From Ulota crispa (taxonomy: Eukaryota; Streptophyta; Bryopsida; Orthotrichales; Orthotrichaceae), in contig OY987244.1 of assembly GCA_963920765.1 (NCBI GenBank), positions 4,900,501 through 4,964,500 on the forward strand: a DNA stretch of 64,000 nucleotides. The letters run 5' to 3'. The notes beneath the pieces are model-generated. The model saw only the letters and a list, made by a program, of their open reading frames with translations. It did not search any database and was not told where the DNA came from. Shown in pieces: positions 10,246 through 23,016 of this stretch; positions within the stretch are counted from its first letter, which is position 1; each line of letters begins with the position of its first letter. Both the position numbers and the translations under genes were made by a program.

Positions 10246-13200
10246 TCATCTGCTTTTAGCAGTTACCTTGCGCTTGACTTTCCTCCTGGCAAAGACGTTA
10301 GGACTTTGACGTTGCTTGCCGTCTTTGTTTTGGTCCTTTTGGCCATCAAACAGGCCTGTGATAAGACCCTTTGCAGGGATGACCCACCCGGATAATGACT
10401 CCGATGAAAGTGACGGCCGACGGTATGCTTGTGAAAGAGTTCCGTCAGCATGGACCACTGGTAACTCCCCTTGACCCAAAAACGCTAGTCTTGTCACGTC
10501 ACCAATTTGGATATTAAGAGCCCTGCAACAAACAACAATCCCGACTTAGCTTCTCTAGTTCGATCATGAAAAAAAGTTCCTACAGTGGTGCTTGCTTAGC
10601 GTCAATCTTTGTAACAGAAACGATTGGATAAGATCATAGCCCCACTCCCTTTTGCCCAAAGGGTGTGTTATGGGCTTAGTTAAGGTCAAGTGCTTACATA
10701 TGGTCAACGCTTGCTTTTTGTCAATGCCCATGGAGAGCTTATTTATGATCAATGTTTGGATACGATTAACATTTTTTTCTAGCCCAAAGTGTCGACCTTA
10801 TCCAAGCACCACTGTAGTAGAACGGCTGAACTAACAACCACGTCATATGCTCAGCTGACAATTTGCATTCTTTTTGTTGTTGATCAATCCTTTGAGGAAA
10901 AATATTTACAAGCATTCGTTTACAATATTTTGATAAACTTAAGAGGTAAAGCACAAAACATACCTGAGTGCTGCAGAGAAGAAGATGACAACTCCCAGGT
11001 GCTGGAAGTGGTCTTGCATGAGCCTTTCCGCTCCAAAAAGCAACTGATACCTCAAATTACCTGATAATCCCATAAATGCTCCGTAACTAGATGCACTTGT
11101 GCTCACTGAAGGGACAGGGACTGACAACCTGTTGCATAGAATACATCACTGATGATCAGTATTCATATTCACAATTAACAAAATTCTACCAGCGTAAATG
11201 TGTAACAGCAGCGGTTTTATGCATGTCTACAAATCCAGTGTTTTATATCAGAGGACAAACAGTAACGTACTCATTATTTCTCGCAGAAGGCATAACACTT
11301 GCTAGACCTGCTCCAGCAGACCCGGTTACCATGCCAACAAAGCTAAGCTGTGCAGCTTTGTAGAAGAAGCTAAAAATTCGCTTCGGCATATCAAATTCAC
11401 GAAAAGGATAGCTTTTGTCAAACACGTGATTCGGCAGCTTTTGGAGCGAATTTTGGAACTCGTACTTAAATGTTGAACCATAAGATCGGCTAGGAGCTAG
11501 CGCCCAATTCATAGCTGCCGTACTTGCAACCAAAGTCAATACATTTACAGCAGCAACGTCCCACTCTTGTTTTATCCTGATAACGCAAGCAACGAGAATC
11601 AATAAACGGGGACAAGCATCTGTATTACATTCAAAGATATGATGTTATTTTTCCCGGTTTTATATACCGGTAGTTGTCACAAGGATTCGCAAGTAAATCA
11701 AAACAGCCAAATATCTCTCCCAGAAAAAAGACTCTAGTTCTCAGAAAGGCAAGGTTGCACCGTCCACAATCTTAATCAGGTAAAAGCATTCATACTTGAT
11801 AACAACAAAAACAAATAGTCCCTTCTGCAATCACGATGCTTACCTTTCCCCTCTGTGCTGAAACTCCCACCAAACAGCATTACCGATTGTGACTATTTCG
11901 TCAAACGCTAGCTTGTACAGAAAGCCGGGATCCGCAAGAATACTGTTCATTCACAAATTATCGCAGTATTTCAGAGATGGCCAGTTAAGGAAATCCAATT
12001 AGGAGCAGATTGACTTCAAAATCTTCCTATCAGGAAACACGTCAGAATCGTGCAAATTTATGCTCATGCCTATCCCTTCAAAGGCAGCAGTGTAACTCAG
12101 CCACTTCGAAACTGTTATTGCTATTGGGAAATAACCACTGCAGATATTGAAGTGGTCTAATGATGACTAAGGTAGGAGGCTCATGAATGGATCATCTAAG
12201 GGCTGAAACTGAATTATGGGGAGGTGAAACTTCTTGAAATATTTTCCAGTAAATTTTCCTTGAAAGATAAGAGGAATTGGCATCTGACCCAAGTTGTTTC
12301 ATATTTTTTGGAGCTTTGTGGAATTAGTTATAAAATTTTGAAGTTAAAATGGCATAGGGCTCTAAAATGGTTCACCTCCTCAAATGTACAATGTCTGTAC
12401 ATTGTTGAAGCCTATAAAAAACAACATGTACAAAAATAGTACATTTGAGGAGGTGAACCATGTTAGAGCCTGAACCGAATTGGAGCCCCTCCTACCTTAT
12501 TCATGTTGAGTAGAAATATGCACAATTCTCTTCAAAAAGAAGGAAAAAAACCAGACTTTAACAATGCACTCATCGCAGTAAATGCAAGCGGCAGAAACAC
12601 ACCGTCCAATGAAAGCTCTTGAAACTGATTGAGGCGCCATCCGAGACAGTTTTCTGGTGAGAGTTGGCCTCGCATTGACCGAACAAAACCTCACCATCTG
12701 GGCCGAGCTGATCAAGCCCTGTTTCAGTAGAACACAAAAACTTAATAATCTGATCCATAAAACCAACCTGGAAAGCATGTTTTTTCTAGACACTTTCTGT
12801 CATCATACACGGCCTCCAACTCCGTAGATATCTTGTAAAACATTTACAACCTCATATATCAGAACATCAATATATTGATGTATTTACTACGGATACTAGT
12901 GTAGTTTTCTTGAGAGGAATAAGACTGAGCGGTAGGTACTTTAAACTCACCAATTCAACAGCCTGCCGAATGCCTGCAGGCAAGTCGCTAATTGTCTTGA
13001 ACCACTCCTGAAGGATAGCTTCCACATACTTTCGATCAAACATCTGTGCATAAACCAACACCATAGAAAGTTAATATCTAAATAAATGTCAGCTTAATGC
13101 TGGTAACCACTGAAGCTTTGTGAGAGGTGAGTGAGCTCCAAAGTTGCAAGCCTAATCGTATACTGGCAATGGAATACTGACAGTACTCATGAAAATCATA

Positions 13201-14548
13201 CAAGCATAGGTCGATGGTGCACTGTCTGTCTGCATTTTGGCCTTCGGTCACAATATAAGGTAGCAACACCCATAACCATCACTGTACCCATAACCATCAC
13301 CTCTCAAATCTTGGAAAATCTATGGAAGTGAATAGATGCAATTACAAGGATATACAACATGTGAATATGAAACCTTACTGTTGGTATTAGGTGCAATTGC
13401 AGTCGGCTCTTTAAAAATTCACAACTTATTCTCACAGTATCCAAATAATACATTCAAAAGTGCAAACTCGTCATTATTCTCTTGCTAATAAGATCCTATA
13501 ATTTGCTAGATGTTTATTAATAATTATCATGTTCGAAACCCTTCATTTGACGGTTATGGGTGCTGCTACCTTAGATTCTGGAATAATGGGATTAAAAATT
13601 TTGAAGAGACTGAAAATATGTGGAACATTTGATTTTAGTGCAAATTCGTGCATAAATCACAAACCCTAAATCTTATCTTGACAAAAAACACACCTCGGGG
13701 ACAACCACACGCCGTCCAAACAGTCCCTTGTTATCACCGTCGTCATCACCATCATCTTCACCAAAGTAGTCGTCATCATCGCCATCATCGTCACCTCCGT
13801 CACCACCTCCATTAAAATTCTTATTTCCAGTACCTCCACTACCCCCGCCAAGTTCCACCTGCAACACCACACAAGCCTCACAAAATTCAACCACAAACGC
13901 AAACCCTAACTTACACAAGACGTTATCCACAAGTGCAAAACCTACGAATTTCCACCACAGAATTCTCTCATTCAATTCAAGCCCCTAGAAAATGAGCCAC
14001 AAAATCCACTGAAAACCCTAACCTAACTCACTCTTATACCACAAGACGTTATCCACAAGTGCAAAATCTCCGAATTTCCACCACTGAATTCTCTCATTAA
14101 ATTCGAGCCATTAGAGAATGAGCCACAAAATCCACTAGAAATCCTAGCCCTGACGCTTCTCCATTGAGATTACCTCCTGCTTAACCCTAGAGGTGGATTG
14201 AGACAAATCCAGCTTCGACTTCTCCAGAGTCGCACCACCACCGCCGAACGCGCCATAGCCCTTCTTCATCTCCACGGAATGCGACCTAATAGAAATGTTT
14301 GGAGCAATTTGCGACTCTACATCCTCTGCTCCCGGTGCTGCACTAAACCCTCGCACGGCACCTCCAAACTCCAAAATCCTCCTCGTTTTCCTCTTCGCCA
14401 CCACCACCACCGCCTTAGAAGATTGGAACTCCCAATTCCTGCGCAATTGCACCGCTCCAGTTGTTGAAGTCGGAACCTCCACGTCCCTGCGCATTCTGGC
14501 CATGGCCTGAGGCGTTACGGGCGCCAGCGACGCCATGGCAGCAGCCAT
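10246..14548 (-). CDS. RETICULATA-related chloroplast protein (DUF3411), 8 exons, 531 aa
   Basis: Exons, 5' to 3': 14548-14174, 13858-13694, 13043-12951, 12718-12603, 11942-11844, 11576-11271, 11128-10964, 10522-10246. All introns are GT-AG and the phases join cleanly into 531 codons plus TGA. The start ATG is at 14548; the upstream in-frame extension begins with GTG. Residues 1 to about 60 are Ala/Arg/Ser-rich, as in a plastid transit peptide. Residues 126-175 are a Gly/Asp-rich acidic linker typical of RER proteins. The DUF3411 core follows, with FDRKYVEAILQEWFKTISDL (182-201), GNAVWWEFQHRG, and hydrophobic segments at about 291-310, 356-380, 398-412 and 431-438. The C-terminus is basic. 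RER proteins are inner-envelope or plastid membrane proteins needed for normal mesophyll and chloroplast development; their biochemical role is unknown. Introns 2, 4 and 7 each carry a different miniature transposon. Confidence 0.93.
10583..10814. mobile_element. TA-flanked miniature element in RER intron 7
   Basis: 232 bp with inverted ends CAGTGGTGCTTG, flanked by TA (10581-10582, 10815-10816). TACAGT... termini fit Tc1/mariner-type elements. It lies wholly inside intron 7 (10523-10963). Confidence 0.7.
12170..12497 (+). mobile_element. AGGTAG-TIR element in RER intron 4, copy g
   Basis: 328 bp from AGGTAGGAGGCTCATGAATG to CCTCCTACCT, flanked by TA (12168-12169, 12498-12499). Same subfamily as 9037-9354 and 15016-15310. 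It ends about 105 bp from the 3' end of exon 4. Confidence 0.85.
13258..13571. mobile_element. AGGTAG-TIR element in RER intron 2, copy e
   Basis: 314 bp from AGGTAGCAACACCCATAACC to ATGGGTGCTGCTACCT, flanked by TA (13256-13257, 13572-13573). The terminal ~20 bases match copies at 1005, 24097 and 41869, while the interior differs. Confidence 0.8.
13915..14152. repeat. 126-bp tandem duplication in RER intron 1
   Basis: ACAAGACGTTATCCACAAGT begins at 13915 and again at 14041. The two units match through AATGAGCCACAAAATCCACT. The duplication fills most of the 315 bp intron 1 and stops about 20 bp short of the exon 1 donor. Confidence 0.85.
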
Positions 14549-15015
14549 TGCAGACACACTCTTTCCACACGATTTTGAGACTTCTTTAAAAGAAACAAAT
14601 GCAAATTCCTTCTATAAAATTTGATGCAAAACTCTTTGTTGCGATGTTTGCGATAACTCTGCGAAAGGGCGGATTCTACGAGGACAGGGGCTTTCAAAGG
14701 AGCTTGGACGGGGCGCTCTCGCGATGGCCTGGTTTCTAGAATTATCGAATACTGATGAATTGGATGTTTGGAATTCTAGGGGGGCTCGTTGATTTGGTGA
14801 AAGTCGTAGATTTGGTGGAAGTTGTTGATTTAGGGTTGGTAGAATGTACGGGAGCTTGCTGATTTGTTGGTGGATGTAGATGGTAGGATTCGTAGATTTG
14901 GGGTGTAAGGGGGAGTGAGAACCGGAGGGTATGTGCCGGACAGCGTGGGTGTTGGCTGCGGACGTGGCTGATCTAAACCCAGACAATCCAGAATCTGCAG
15001 GTCTTTAGTAAGGTA
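14549..15015. promoter_or_regulatory. Upstream region of the RER gene
   Basis: The sequence is GC-richer than the surrounding repeats and must hold the 5' UTR and promoter of the minus-strand gene starting at 14548. No clear TATA box or other motif could be fixed. Confidence 0.4.
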
Positions 15016-15310
15016 AGGTAGGAGGCTCATGAATGGATCATATAAGGGCTGAAACTGAATTTTGGGAGGTGAAACTTCTTGAAACATACTTCAGTGAACT
15101 TTTCTTATCTCAAGTTGTTTCATTTTTTTTTTTGGAGGTTTGTATGAAATTTTGAAGTTGAAAGGGCATAGGGTTCTAAAATGGTGCATCTCCTAAAATG
15201 TACATGGTTTGTATATTGTTGAAGGGATGTGAAAATTAACATTTACAAGTTGAGTACATTTGAGGAGGTGCACCATTTGAGAGCATGCACCATTTTAGAA
15301 CCTCCTACCT
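15016..15310 (+). mobile_element. AGGTAG-TIR element, copy h
   Basis: 295 bp, 'GGAGGCTCAT' subfamily, flanked by TA (15014-15015, 15311-15312). The left junction reads AAGGTAAGGTAGG, a short repeat of the terminus. Confidence 0.75.
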
Positions 15311-15334
15311 TACCATCCCTAAATTTCCTACACT

Positions 15335-15613
15335 TTAGGTTGCCTAAAAAATTAGGTTGCCTTATCATAGAAAGTTATCTTATGACTCATGGCTTGGCCA
15401 CTTGGAGGCATATGTAACACTTTGAATATTAGAATTTCACATGGTTTACAACATGGACACCACTAAATTGTCTTTATATAGTTGTGTTGTTACTACCAAG
15501 GCCATTAAAAGTTGCTTATTGCAATAATCACTGCTAAAAATTATTTTAAAAGTAGTAAGTATTTAAATAATGTAATATGTCAATAAATTAGTATGGGGGA
15601 AACTAAAATGCAC
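15335..15613 (+). mobile_element. AGGTTGCC miniature element, uninterrupted copy
   Basis: About 280 bp, from TTTAGGTTGCC to roughly TAGTATGGGGGAAACTAAAA. It is collinear with 29578-30791, but here the site AGTATTTAAATAATG is intact, giving the empty-site version of the TTAA insertion seen there. Confidence 0.65.
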
Positions 15614-18451
15614 TTTTTGGGGTAGCAATTAGTTCAAAGCATTTCCAATGTCACCTCAATGCCCATCCATCCAAAGTTTATACAAATTGCATTCCCTAGA
15701 ATTTCTTTGAGCCACACTTGAGTTAAACGTAATGAAAAATAAATCCATTGTGTTTATATCTATAACCAATTGCAAGGGTTTACAAATATTACTAATGATT
15801 TTTACTAGAAGCTATGAAAAGTTGATTCTATTGGTGTAAGTGTTCAAAACTATAACATTCAACAATAGAGGAATTCAAAGGAAAACAAATGGCACTTTTG
15901 ATGTTGTATTTGATATTTATTCTAAATAAGTTTTAAAATTCTTGAAAAATATATATACATAAAACAACTGCATTTAATTCTTTGTGATTTTCAAAAAAAA
16001 TCCATAGAAAAATTTAAAGAACTTAAACGCTCGAGAGCTCATTTCAATCCACCTTGTATTTGTTCAAAAAAATTTCAAAATTCACAAAATTCAAGCATGC
16101 AATTTTAGAGGGTACACATATTCTTCCAATAAAAAGTTTATGTTTAAAATAGGTCCAAATGTAGTTAGACAAAAATGAAACTCAACCCCATGTATATTTG
16201 TCATGTGTGCTACAACATGCTCTCAAATTTTATTGAATAATTCCATTTTCAAAATGCTATGACATTTTTTGAAGTGTCAACATACTTTTGAAAATCACTC
16301 CATGTTGAGTTGAATGAAAAAAAACTTGTTCATTAAAGTGAACACAATGTTGTTATGATACTATTCATCATCTAAAGAGTGAATGTTAGCAATATTAAGA
16401 TTCAATCTATAATATAAGAAAATTAATGCATTTGATCTATTGTGTAAGCTTTGGTTCCAAAAGTAGAGGCTAATATTTGTTAACATTTGGAATTTGTTTT
16501 CATGGAAGTTATGTTTTTGAAGGCTAAATTGTAGGCTAATATTTGCAATTTACCAATATTAGAAGAATTTATTGAAGCCTAATCAATAAAATTGCTAGCT
16601 CTAGCACTTCTCATTGTATGAGAATTTTGAAGCTCACTAGTTATATATCCTTTCATGCACTATTCTACTTGAAAAAAGTGAATAACAAGTTGGATAAAGT
16701 CAAGCTAATCTAAAACCAAAAGTATTTTTTCAAGAAGCATAATCCCTTGTTGATAAGCTCTAATTTTTTTTAGTACATGAAGAAAATTTCTTTACATACC
16801 TCAACAAAGTCCAAAATTGTACTTGAACATTGATGAAAGTGTTATAGACAGCCAAAGTCAATTGATAGGTTGTTTAAATCCAGGCCTTGATTTGATGTCC
16901 TAATACAAACATTTTGTAATGGATGTTGAGTATTCTCCTATGAGTATCATGTACTTTTGTGTAATTCAAAAAATATCTTATAAAATGGTCAAAAATTTCT
17001 TGCATGTATTAAAAAATGAATGAATTACATCCAATGTTTGTAAAACCAAGTTGTTAAGAATACATTCACATTATGTTGATCATGGTAAATACTCTTATTC
17101 TACACAAGGTTTGGTTAGTTTTAAGAAAAACACATCCGTGCACTTCTAGCACTCTTGGCATTTAGTTCATAAATCTAGCTTTTTAGCATTTTAAATTCGT
17201 TACCATTCAATCAAAACAAAAAACATGACATTTCCCAAGTCTAGTTCCCTTTGAACTAATCAATCACGAGGCTACAAGAGGCTGTATCCAGTAGCTTGCT
17301 AGCCTCTTCCCTTAGCTCCAAAGCCAACAAAGCTACAACAATAATGTTTTACACTACGATGTCAAAATTTGACAAAAGTCAGTTTTATTTAGCAAGTTTT
17401 GAAATGACCTATCACCCATCAGCCTTTCATGTAATTTCAAAACAATATTAATTTTGTTCATCCCACTCGTCTTTGAAAGAGATGTTGTTATACATAGCGC
17501 TGGTGTCATGGATTGCATAAATTGTCACGAACCTGAAATACCTTTGCCTCATTGCCTCCATTTCTATACCACACCAAAAGAGCTGAGGTGTGAAGGAGTA
17601 AAAGAACAGGGGTACAAGTAAATGAAAATTAGTCGATGAAAAAAAAAATGCAGTTTGGCCTCGTGAGGCATGTAAACAAAAATTAAGTTATTTTGAAGGT
17701 ACAAAACAGGAGATAAATCTTGTCGAAGAAGACCATCCTGCAGGAAATACAAACTAGTGTTCATAATTCCTGTTCAAGGTCCTATTGTACAGTACTGAAG
17801 TAGTAGTAAATCTAGGAGGTAGATACACCTGGAGATGTGGACAACTAACTTACACACAAAATTCAAAATCACACCACCTGCCCACAGAAAACTACCGATA
17901 TGTTACACCTGGTTCCAGCCTAACTAGAAACCAAAAGAAATCTAAAGAAGGTGCTGCTGTTACAGCTTAGCAGTCAACTCCCTCGCAGCACAGCAAGAAA
18001 GCAAAACTCTTGCATGCTCCTATGCACATTCACATGGTCCATCTAGTGACCACGACTCCTCTTCCTGCAAGATGAAAATATTGCAGCAGAAGCTCCACTT
18101 CTCGAGTATCAAACAACAAGCCGTCGTCTCTCTTGTACCTAATTGGAGTGTCTATAAGATAAAAAAATCCAAGTAATATCGAAGGTGAACTTCACCACAC
18201 CCTTGCAAGGGTTAACTAGTGAACACACCCAAAGTTTCCAGATTGCAGGGATATCTGAAACCCGTTTTCCTCGTCCACATCATGGGCAAAAATCTTTTAC
18301 TATTTTCACTAGGCAACTGTACATTGCTCTAGTATGCTTACGCAACACCGTATAGTTAAACGGAGATGTTCCTGCTGATGCTCAACAAACTGTGAAGCCC
18401 AGAATTAAAAGTACAAAACCCGAGGGGGATGCAAGTCGGGATGCATATACC
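15614..18451. other. Intergenic AT-rich DNA and CDPK 3' flank
   Basis: No gene or bounded repeat recognised in 15614-17340. From about 17460 the composition shifts towards that of the genes; 17900-18451 probably includes the 3' UTR of the CDPK, read leftwards. No convincing second gene. Confidence 0.5.
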
Positions 18452-19936
18452 TCACTCGGCTAAATCGTACGTGAGGATGTCGGTAATACCAAGAGTGCAC
18501 CGCAAGGTTTGATGCCCCACTCCCCCGTTCCCCTTCCGCATCATAGTCACGAACATTTTATAATCAATGGTCCCGTCATGATCCGCGTCCACTTCATGAA
18601 TCAGGTCCTCAATCCGCACATCTTCCATATTGAACTCGTGACACACCGCCAAGACTTCGTCCAAAGTGATATACCCACTGCCGTCTTTGTCGAAGTACTG
18701 AAACGCAGCAAAGAGATTCTCCTCGAGTTCAATGTGATTCAAGCTCAGCGTCGCAGCGACGAACTCCCCGTAGTCGATGATCCCATCCTGATCGACATCC
18801 GCCGCATCCATGAGATCAAAAATCTCTGCGTCTTTCAGAGTGGTTCCAGCTTTACGAAGCCCGTCTTTCAGTTCCTCGAACGAAATCGCACCGTCGCTGT
18901 CAAGATCCATCTCGGAGAAAATCTCTTTCAGGCCAGCGATCTCCTCCTCGGACAGCTTCTCAGCGATGATACGAATGACGAGCTTCTTCAGCTTGTTCAT
19001 AGCCGCGAATTGCTTCAACCGGAACTGGACAACGTTCGCAAGCGGTTTGTGAGGCGCCACGCCGTCTTCACGGATCCACGGATGCTTTAGAACCTCCGAA
19101 GCTGTGTAACGTTTGCACGGGTCGGGGTTCAGCATTTTGCGAATGAGATCTTTAGCTCCTTCGCTGATGTTGGGCCATGGATCTGCTGCGAAGCTTGGTG
19201 GCTCCCCTTTCATGACCTCCTCGAAGATCCCTTGCACAGTCTCTGCCCAAAACGGAGGTGCACCACTCAACAAAATGTACAAAATCACACCTGCGCTCCA
19301 GATATCAGCTTCTGGTCCGTAGTTTCGGTCTAAAACTTCGGGAGCCACATAAAACGGGCTGCCAACAATCTCGGTGAACACATCACCCGGTTCATAGAAC
19401 CGAGAAGAACCGAAATCGGCAGCTTTGAGTACGGAGTCTTCGTGTTTGGAGACGAATAAGAAATTCTCGGGCTTCAAGTCGCGGTGGACTACGCCGGAAT
19501 TGTGACAAGCCTCCACTACGCCGACGATTGTGCGCGTCAGATCAGCTGCTTTGGCTTCGGTGTATGTCCCCCGCTCGATGATGCGGTCGAAAAGCTCGCC
19601 GCCCTCGCAAAGTTCCATGACTAAGTAGACGGTGGTGGCGTCCTCATGAGCGCCCTTGATGGCCACGATGTTCGGGTGGCCGGCGAGATGGTACATGACT
19701 TCGACCTCTCGGCCCACATTTTCGATCTCTTCCTCAGAGATGAGCTTGCGCTTCGGGATGCACTTGACCGCATACTTAAGACCGGTGGCTTTCTCCGTGC
19801 AGAGGTAGGTGATGCCAAATTGGCCTTCGCCGAGCTTACGGCCGAGCGTGTAAAGGTCTGTCAGGTCTTCGCTCTTGTGTTGCAGGACGGTGTCGATCTG
19901 TTGATCTAATGGGCTCCAGGATACGACTTCGGCCAT
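18452..19936 (-). CDS. Calcium-dependent protein kinase (CDPK/CPK), 494 aa, intronless CDS
   Basis: Start is ATG 19936 in good context (GCCATGGCC); the frame extends 17 codons further but without an ATG. A short N-terminal region (1-28) precedes a Ser/Thr kinase domain (about 29-288): glycine loop GEGQFG 36-41, Lys58 in [12 protein letters not shown] 151-158, DFG 174-176, APE 198-200. A junction/autoinhibitory segment (about 294-330) is followed by four EF-hands at 344-355, 380-391, 416-427 and 450-461. The enzyme couples cytosolic Ca2+ to protein phosphorylation. There is no Gly2, so no N-myristoylation is expected. Odd points: DFG is followed by SSRF rather than the usual LSVF-like sequence; EF4 ([12 protein letters not shown]) has Met461 where the Ca-binding Glu is usual; the whole CDS lacks introns, unlike most plant CDPKs. 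Confidence 0.96.
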   Translation of the reverse strand: MAEVVSWSPLDQQIDTVLQHKSEDLTDLYTLGRKLGEGQFGITYLCTEKATGLKYAVKCIPKRKLISEEEIENVGREVEVMYHLAGHPNIVAIKGAHEDATTVYLVMELCEGGELFDRIIERGTYTEAKAADLTRTIVGVVEACHNSGVVHRDLKPENFLFVSKHEDSVLKAADFGSSRFYEPGDVFTEIVGSPFYVAPEVLDRNYGPEADIWSAGVILYILLSGAPPFWAETVQGIFEEVMKGEPPSFAADPWPNISEGAKDLIRKMLNPDPCKRYTASEVLKHPWIREDGVAPHKPLANVVQFRLKQFAAMNKLKKLVIRIIAEKLSEEEIAGLKEIFSEMDLDSDGAISFEELKDGLRKAGTTLKDAEIFDLMDAADVDQDGIIDYGEFVAATLSLNHIELEENLFAAFQYFDKDGSGYITLDEVLAVCHEFNMEDVRIEDLIHEVDADHDGTIDYKMFVTMMRKGNGGVGHQTLRCTLGITDILTYDLAE

Positions 19937-20005
19937 GGCAGGCTGGGAGTGCAAGAGCAAAGGTTGGAAGCCTCTCACGGCTTGCAAAGGTTCTCTTGAA
20001 ATCGC

Positions 20006-20619
20006 CTGAAACTAAAAGCTCGCCGCAATTAATTTGCTCACTGATTCTGCACATAATCCAACAATGTTCGTATTAGTAACTCTGATGCTCTTTGCAGTAG
20101 ACCACGCTACGTTCCTCAAGACCAAGGCCACAGCATCATAGTTTAGACTCTAGACACAAAACAAAACATTGACAAGACGATTGAGTTAATTCAAAATTGC
20201 ACGAGCCTTGTGGAATGACCGTGCAGAGAACTTCCATAATGATTTTTTCAATACAGTTCGATGCAAAGAAAGCGCAACCCCAGAAAGCTAATTATCACAA
20301 GAAATGCGAATACGATATAAAAATCCAAACAAAGCGTAGACAAGATTAGCTATAGGGAAGAGTGCTGCTCAAGAGACACCAAAGTATATGCTTCATGGAG
20401 GGAACAGACACCACAGGAACACATTTTCAAGGTCCTAATAAGCACTCGTCCACAAAACAAGATCTTTCAACTCAAGATTGCAACAAGTTGCGGAATAACT
20501 TAGCTCTTGTTTTCAACTGGGAGTAGTTGCAGAAACCTCAATTACAATGCATATCCCCTGGAAATTCAATTAACACAACGAACGCAAACTACACAATGTA
20601 AGAGGGAGTCGGAACTAAC
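20006..20619 (-). other. Probable leader intron of the CDPK gene
   Basis: In gene orientation a donor CAG|GTTAGT lies at 20620/20619 and a pyrimidine-rich acceptor TTTTAGTTTCAG|GCG at 20006/20005, 69 bp before the ATG. Removal would place a 5' UTR exon upstream of about 20620. Inferred from splice-site form only. Confidence 0.45.
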
Positions 20620-21560
20620 CTGTATTGCAAATGAAAACGATTTGAGCATCTCAAGGGTCACCGCAGTTGGACTTGTAGACATCCATCTTGAAAGTTTATC
20701 AGCTTTTCTTGAAGCTTGAAATCTCGCTGGCCAACACTTCCACACGCCTCCTACAATACTTTAATGCCTCCAATGCCGTTCGAGTTATCCCCGTCTTCCG
20801 CTCTCAGACTACAAAAGTTGCGTTACACAAGTCGAAGTTCTGGAGGTCCAAAGTTTTCCCCGTCGTTCAAGAATTTATTCATATCGCGGCAAGAACGACC
20901 ATTCCTTACCCTAACTTGCAGCGCACTCCACGTCAACCACTTGCACTGACTTACACTAATTGTAACTCCAAAATCGACACTCCCTGCTTTCTCAAACCCT
21001 AAACTCAAATCTCAAAGATAAAGAAACCTTCTCAATAGAGAGCTTGCGCTACACGCCACAACGGGACAGTAATCTTCGATGAAAAATCAGAGAAACGCTG
21101 GCGGCAAGCGCAAATGAACCAGAGAATTGAAACAATCGCTCAGGTCTTATACGATTCTTACGAAGAGCGAAGTTTCGATTGGACGCGGAGATCTAGACCT
21201 GTTACCTCGAAATCCGGCACAAAAGAAGCAGCAAAAGCTCGATAAACTGAGAGAAACGAGGTCGAACTGGAAGTATCAGAGTGGCATCCACGGAATCGAC
21301 GGAGGCATCAAATCAGGGGAGGAAAATGCGTGCTCACGCGCTGCTGCAGAGGACGAAGGGCGTCGGATGGCTGCGGACGGGGAGCTGTGAGAAGTGTGAA
21401 GGACGTTGCGAGCGAGGGTGCTAGAAGGTTCAGGCGAAACACAGCTGCTCCTGGGGATGACTGGAATCATTTACGGGGGGTGGCCCCGGTACCCGGCCCA
21501 GGCCCGGCCCGGTGCCCCGGTCCAGCCCTGGCTCTCGAAAAGAGGAAAGCAGGGACAACA
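20620..21560. promoter_or_regulatory. 5' UTR and promoter region of the CDPK gene
   Basis: GC-richer than the flanking DNA. 21475-21530 is a C/G-only-rich stretch made of GGCCC and CCGGT repeats. No ORF here shows homology. Exact transcription start not visible. Confidence 0.4.
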
Positions 21561-22332
21561 CTCAAGTGCCCACCCTAACTTACCTCGCTGTCACTTGTTT
21601 ATTGTATCTGTCTTACAAATATGAATTTAAAAATATCCACATCCATAACTTCATCTACTCTGCCGGTGGTTATACTGTAGCACTAGCATTGTGTTTTCGG
21701 CTCCCAAAATAGAGTAGAGGTGGTTATGCTTGAATGATTGAAGCTGTGCTATGGAAGGTGGCGTTTGCTCAAACTACCCTTATTGTAGTTTTGTGTGAAA
21801 TATGGACTTGGGCCATTAAGGGTTTAAAAATAGTTATAAATAATAGAATACAATTTTTTTTTTATATAGAAAAATATAATCAAGAATAGAGATTGGCTGA
21901 GAGAGAATGTCATGGTACAATTTTCAGTAACATGTTTGTTTTTTTACATGGGAGAAAAAGGTACATGCATAAACTGACGTTTTACTTTTAATCAAGTTAG
22001 TGGCGTTTGTGAGTTAACCAATCAATCATGGTTTAAATTTTTAAATTGGCCACATTTTATAATAAGATTGCTAGCCCAAAATTTACTTATTACAAGGACA
22101 TTCATGTTGCCTCCGTTGGTACAACGGGTACCTACACTTGTTAAATGATATTAGATCTTGTTATAACATTGCTGATGTCCATAATACATGCAACTCACCG
22201 ACTAGCTATAAGCATGTTCTAATACTATCCAAAAAATTTATGAAAATGGTTTGTGCATTTGAGAATAAGACTTATAATTGCAAGGGATAATTGCAAGCTT
22301 CAATGCTCTAACATTTCCTCAAGATATATTAA
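21561..22332. other. Intergenic AT-rich DNA
   Basis: No gene or complete element recognised. Confidence 0.5.
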
Positions 22333-22976
22333 CCCCTCACCGCCCATGGTAGTTTGGAGTATCTTAGAATTTGCTTGAAAGTGGACAAAATGCTGGCATT
22401 TTGATCAATCTTATTAATTTTCTCTAAAGCGCAACCATAAAAATGCAAAGTAAACATGTTATAGATCACATAGGAAAAGAAATCACAACAGTATCATTTA
22501 TGGATTGAAAGATTATAATGTTTAATCATGAAGGTGTTAAAAATGCAAAAGTGATTTGAAGCCTTTCAATCCTCTTTTTGCATCTCAAACCTATAATTGA
22601 GGGTACCAAAAAATTACGAGTATATAAAGTATAACATGCTTAAACCCAATCAATTTACGGCTTTTCAAAATCTATTCTACAAATTTTTTTAATGAATTTT
22701 TAATGCAATATTTTCTCCAGGTTCTAGTGTACTTGAAGCTCATTTCTAAGAGCCTTCAACACTAGAAAGTGAAGATTTGCAATGGACATCCTGCACAAAA
22801 TCTTGAATAGACAAATCACTATAATGCATTTTCAAAATCAAATTCCTGATGCTAAAACTAGATTTCAATAAGAGTTTAAACATAATAAAAATCACTAAAA
22901 AAATCTTATAGAAAGGTTGAGCATCCCTGAATAAAATTCATAGAAGCCCAATTTGAGCCCCTTGGGCGGTGAGGGG
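22333..22976. mobile_element. TTAA element with near-perfect ends
   Basis: 644 bp, flanked on both sides by TTAA (22329-22332, 22977-22980). Termini: CCCCTCACCGCCCA is identical at both ends, with one mismatch in the next three bases. No coding capacity. Confidence 0.85.
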
Positions 22977-23016
22977 TTAATAGGGGTATCCATGAAAAAA
23001 AATCCTTTAATTTTAA

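Noticed and set aside
18509-19090. 193-codon frame opposite the CDPK
   Set aside because: Antisense shadow of a high-GC coding sequence.
19937-19987. N-terminal extension of the CDPK (17 codons)
   Set aside because: Would start at TTG; the first ATG at 19936 has good context and a normal CDPK start.
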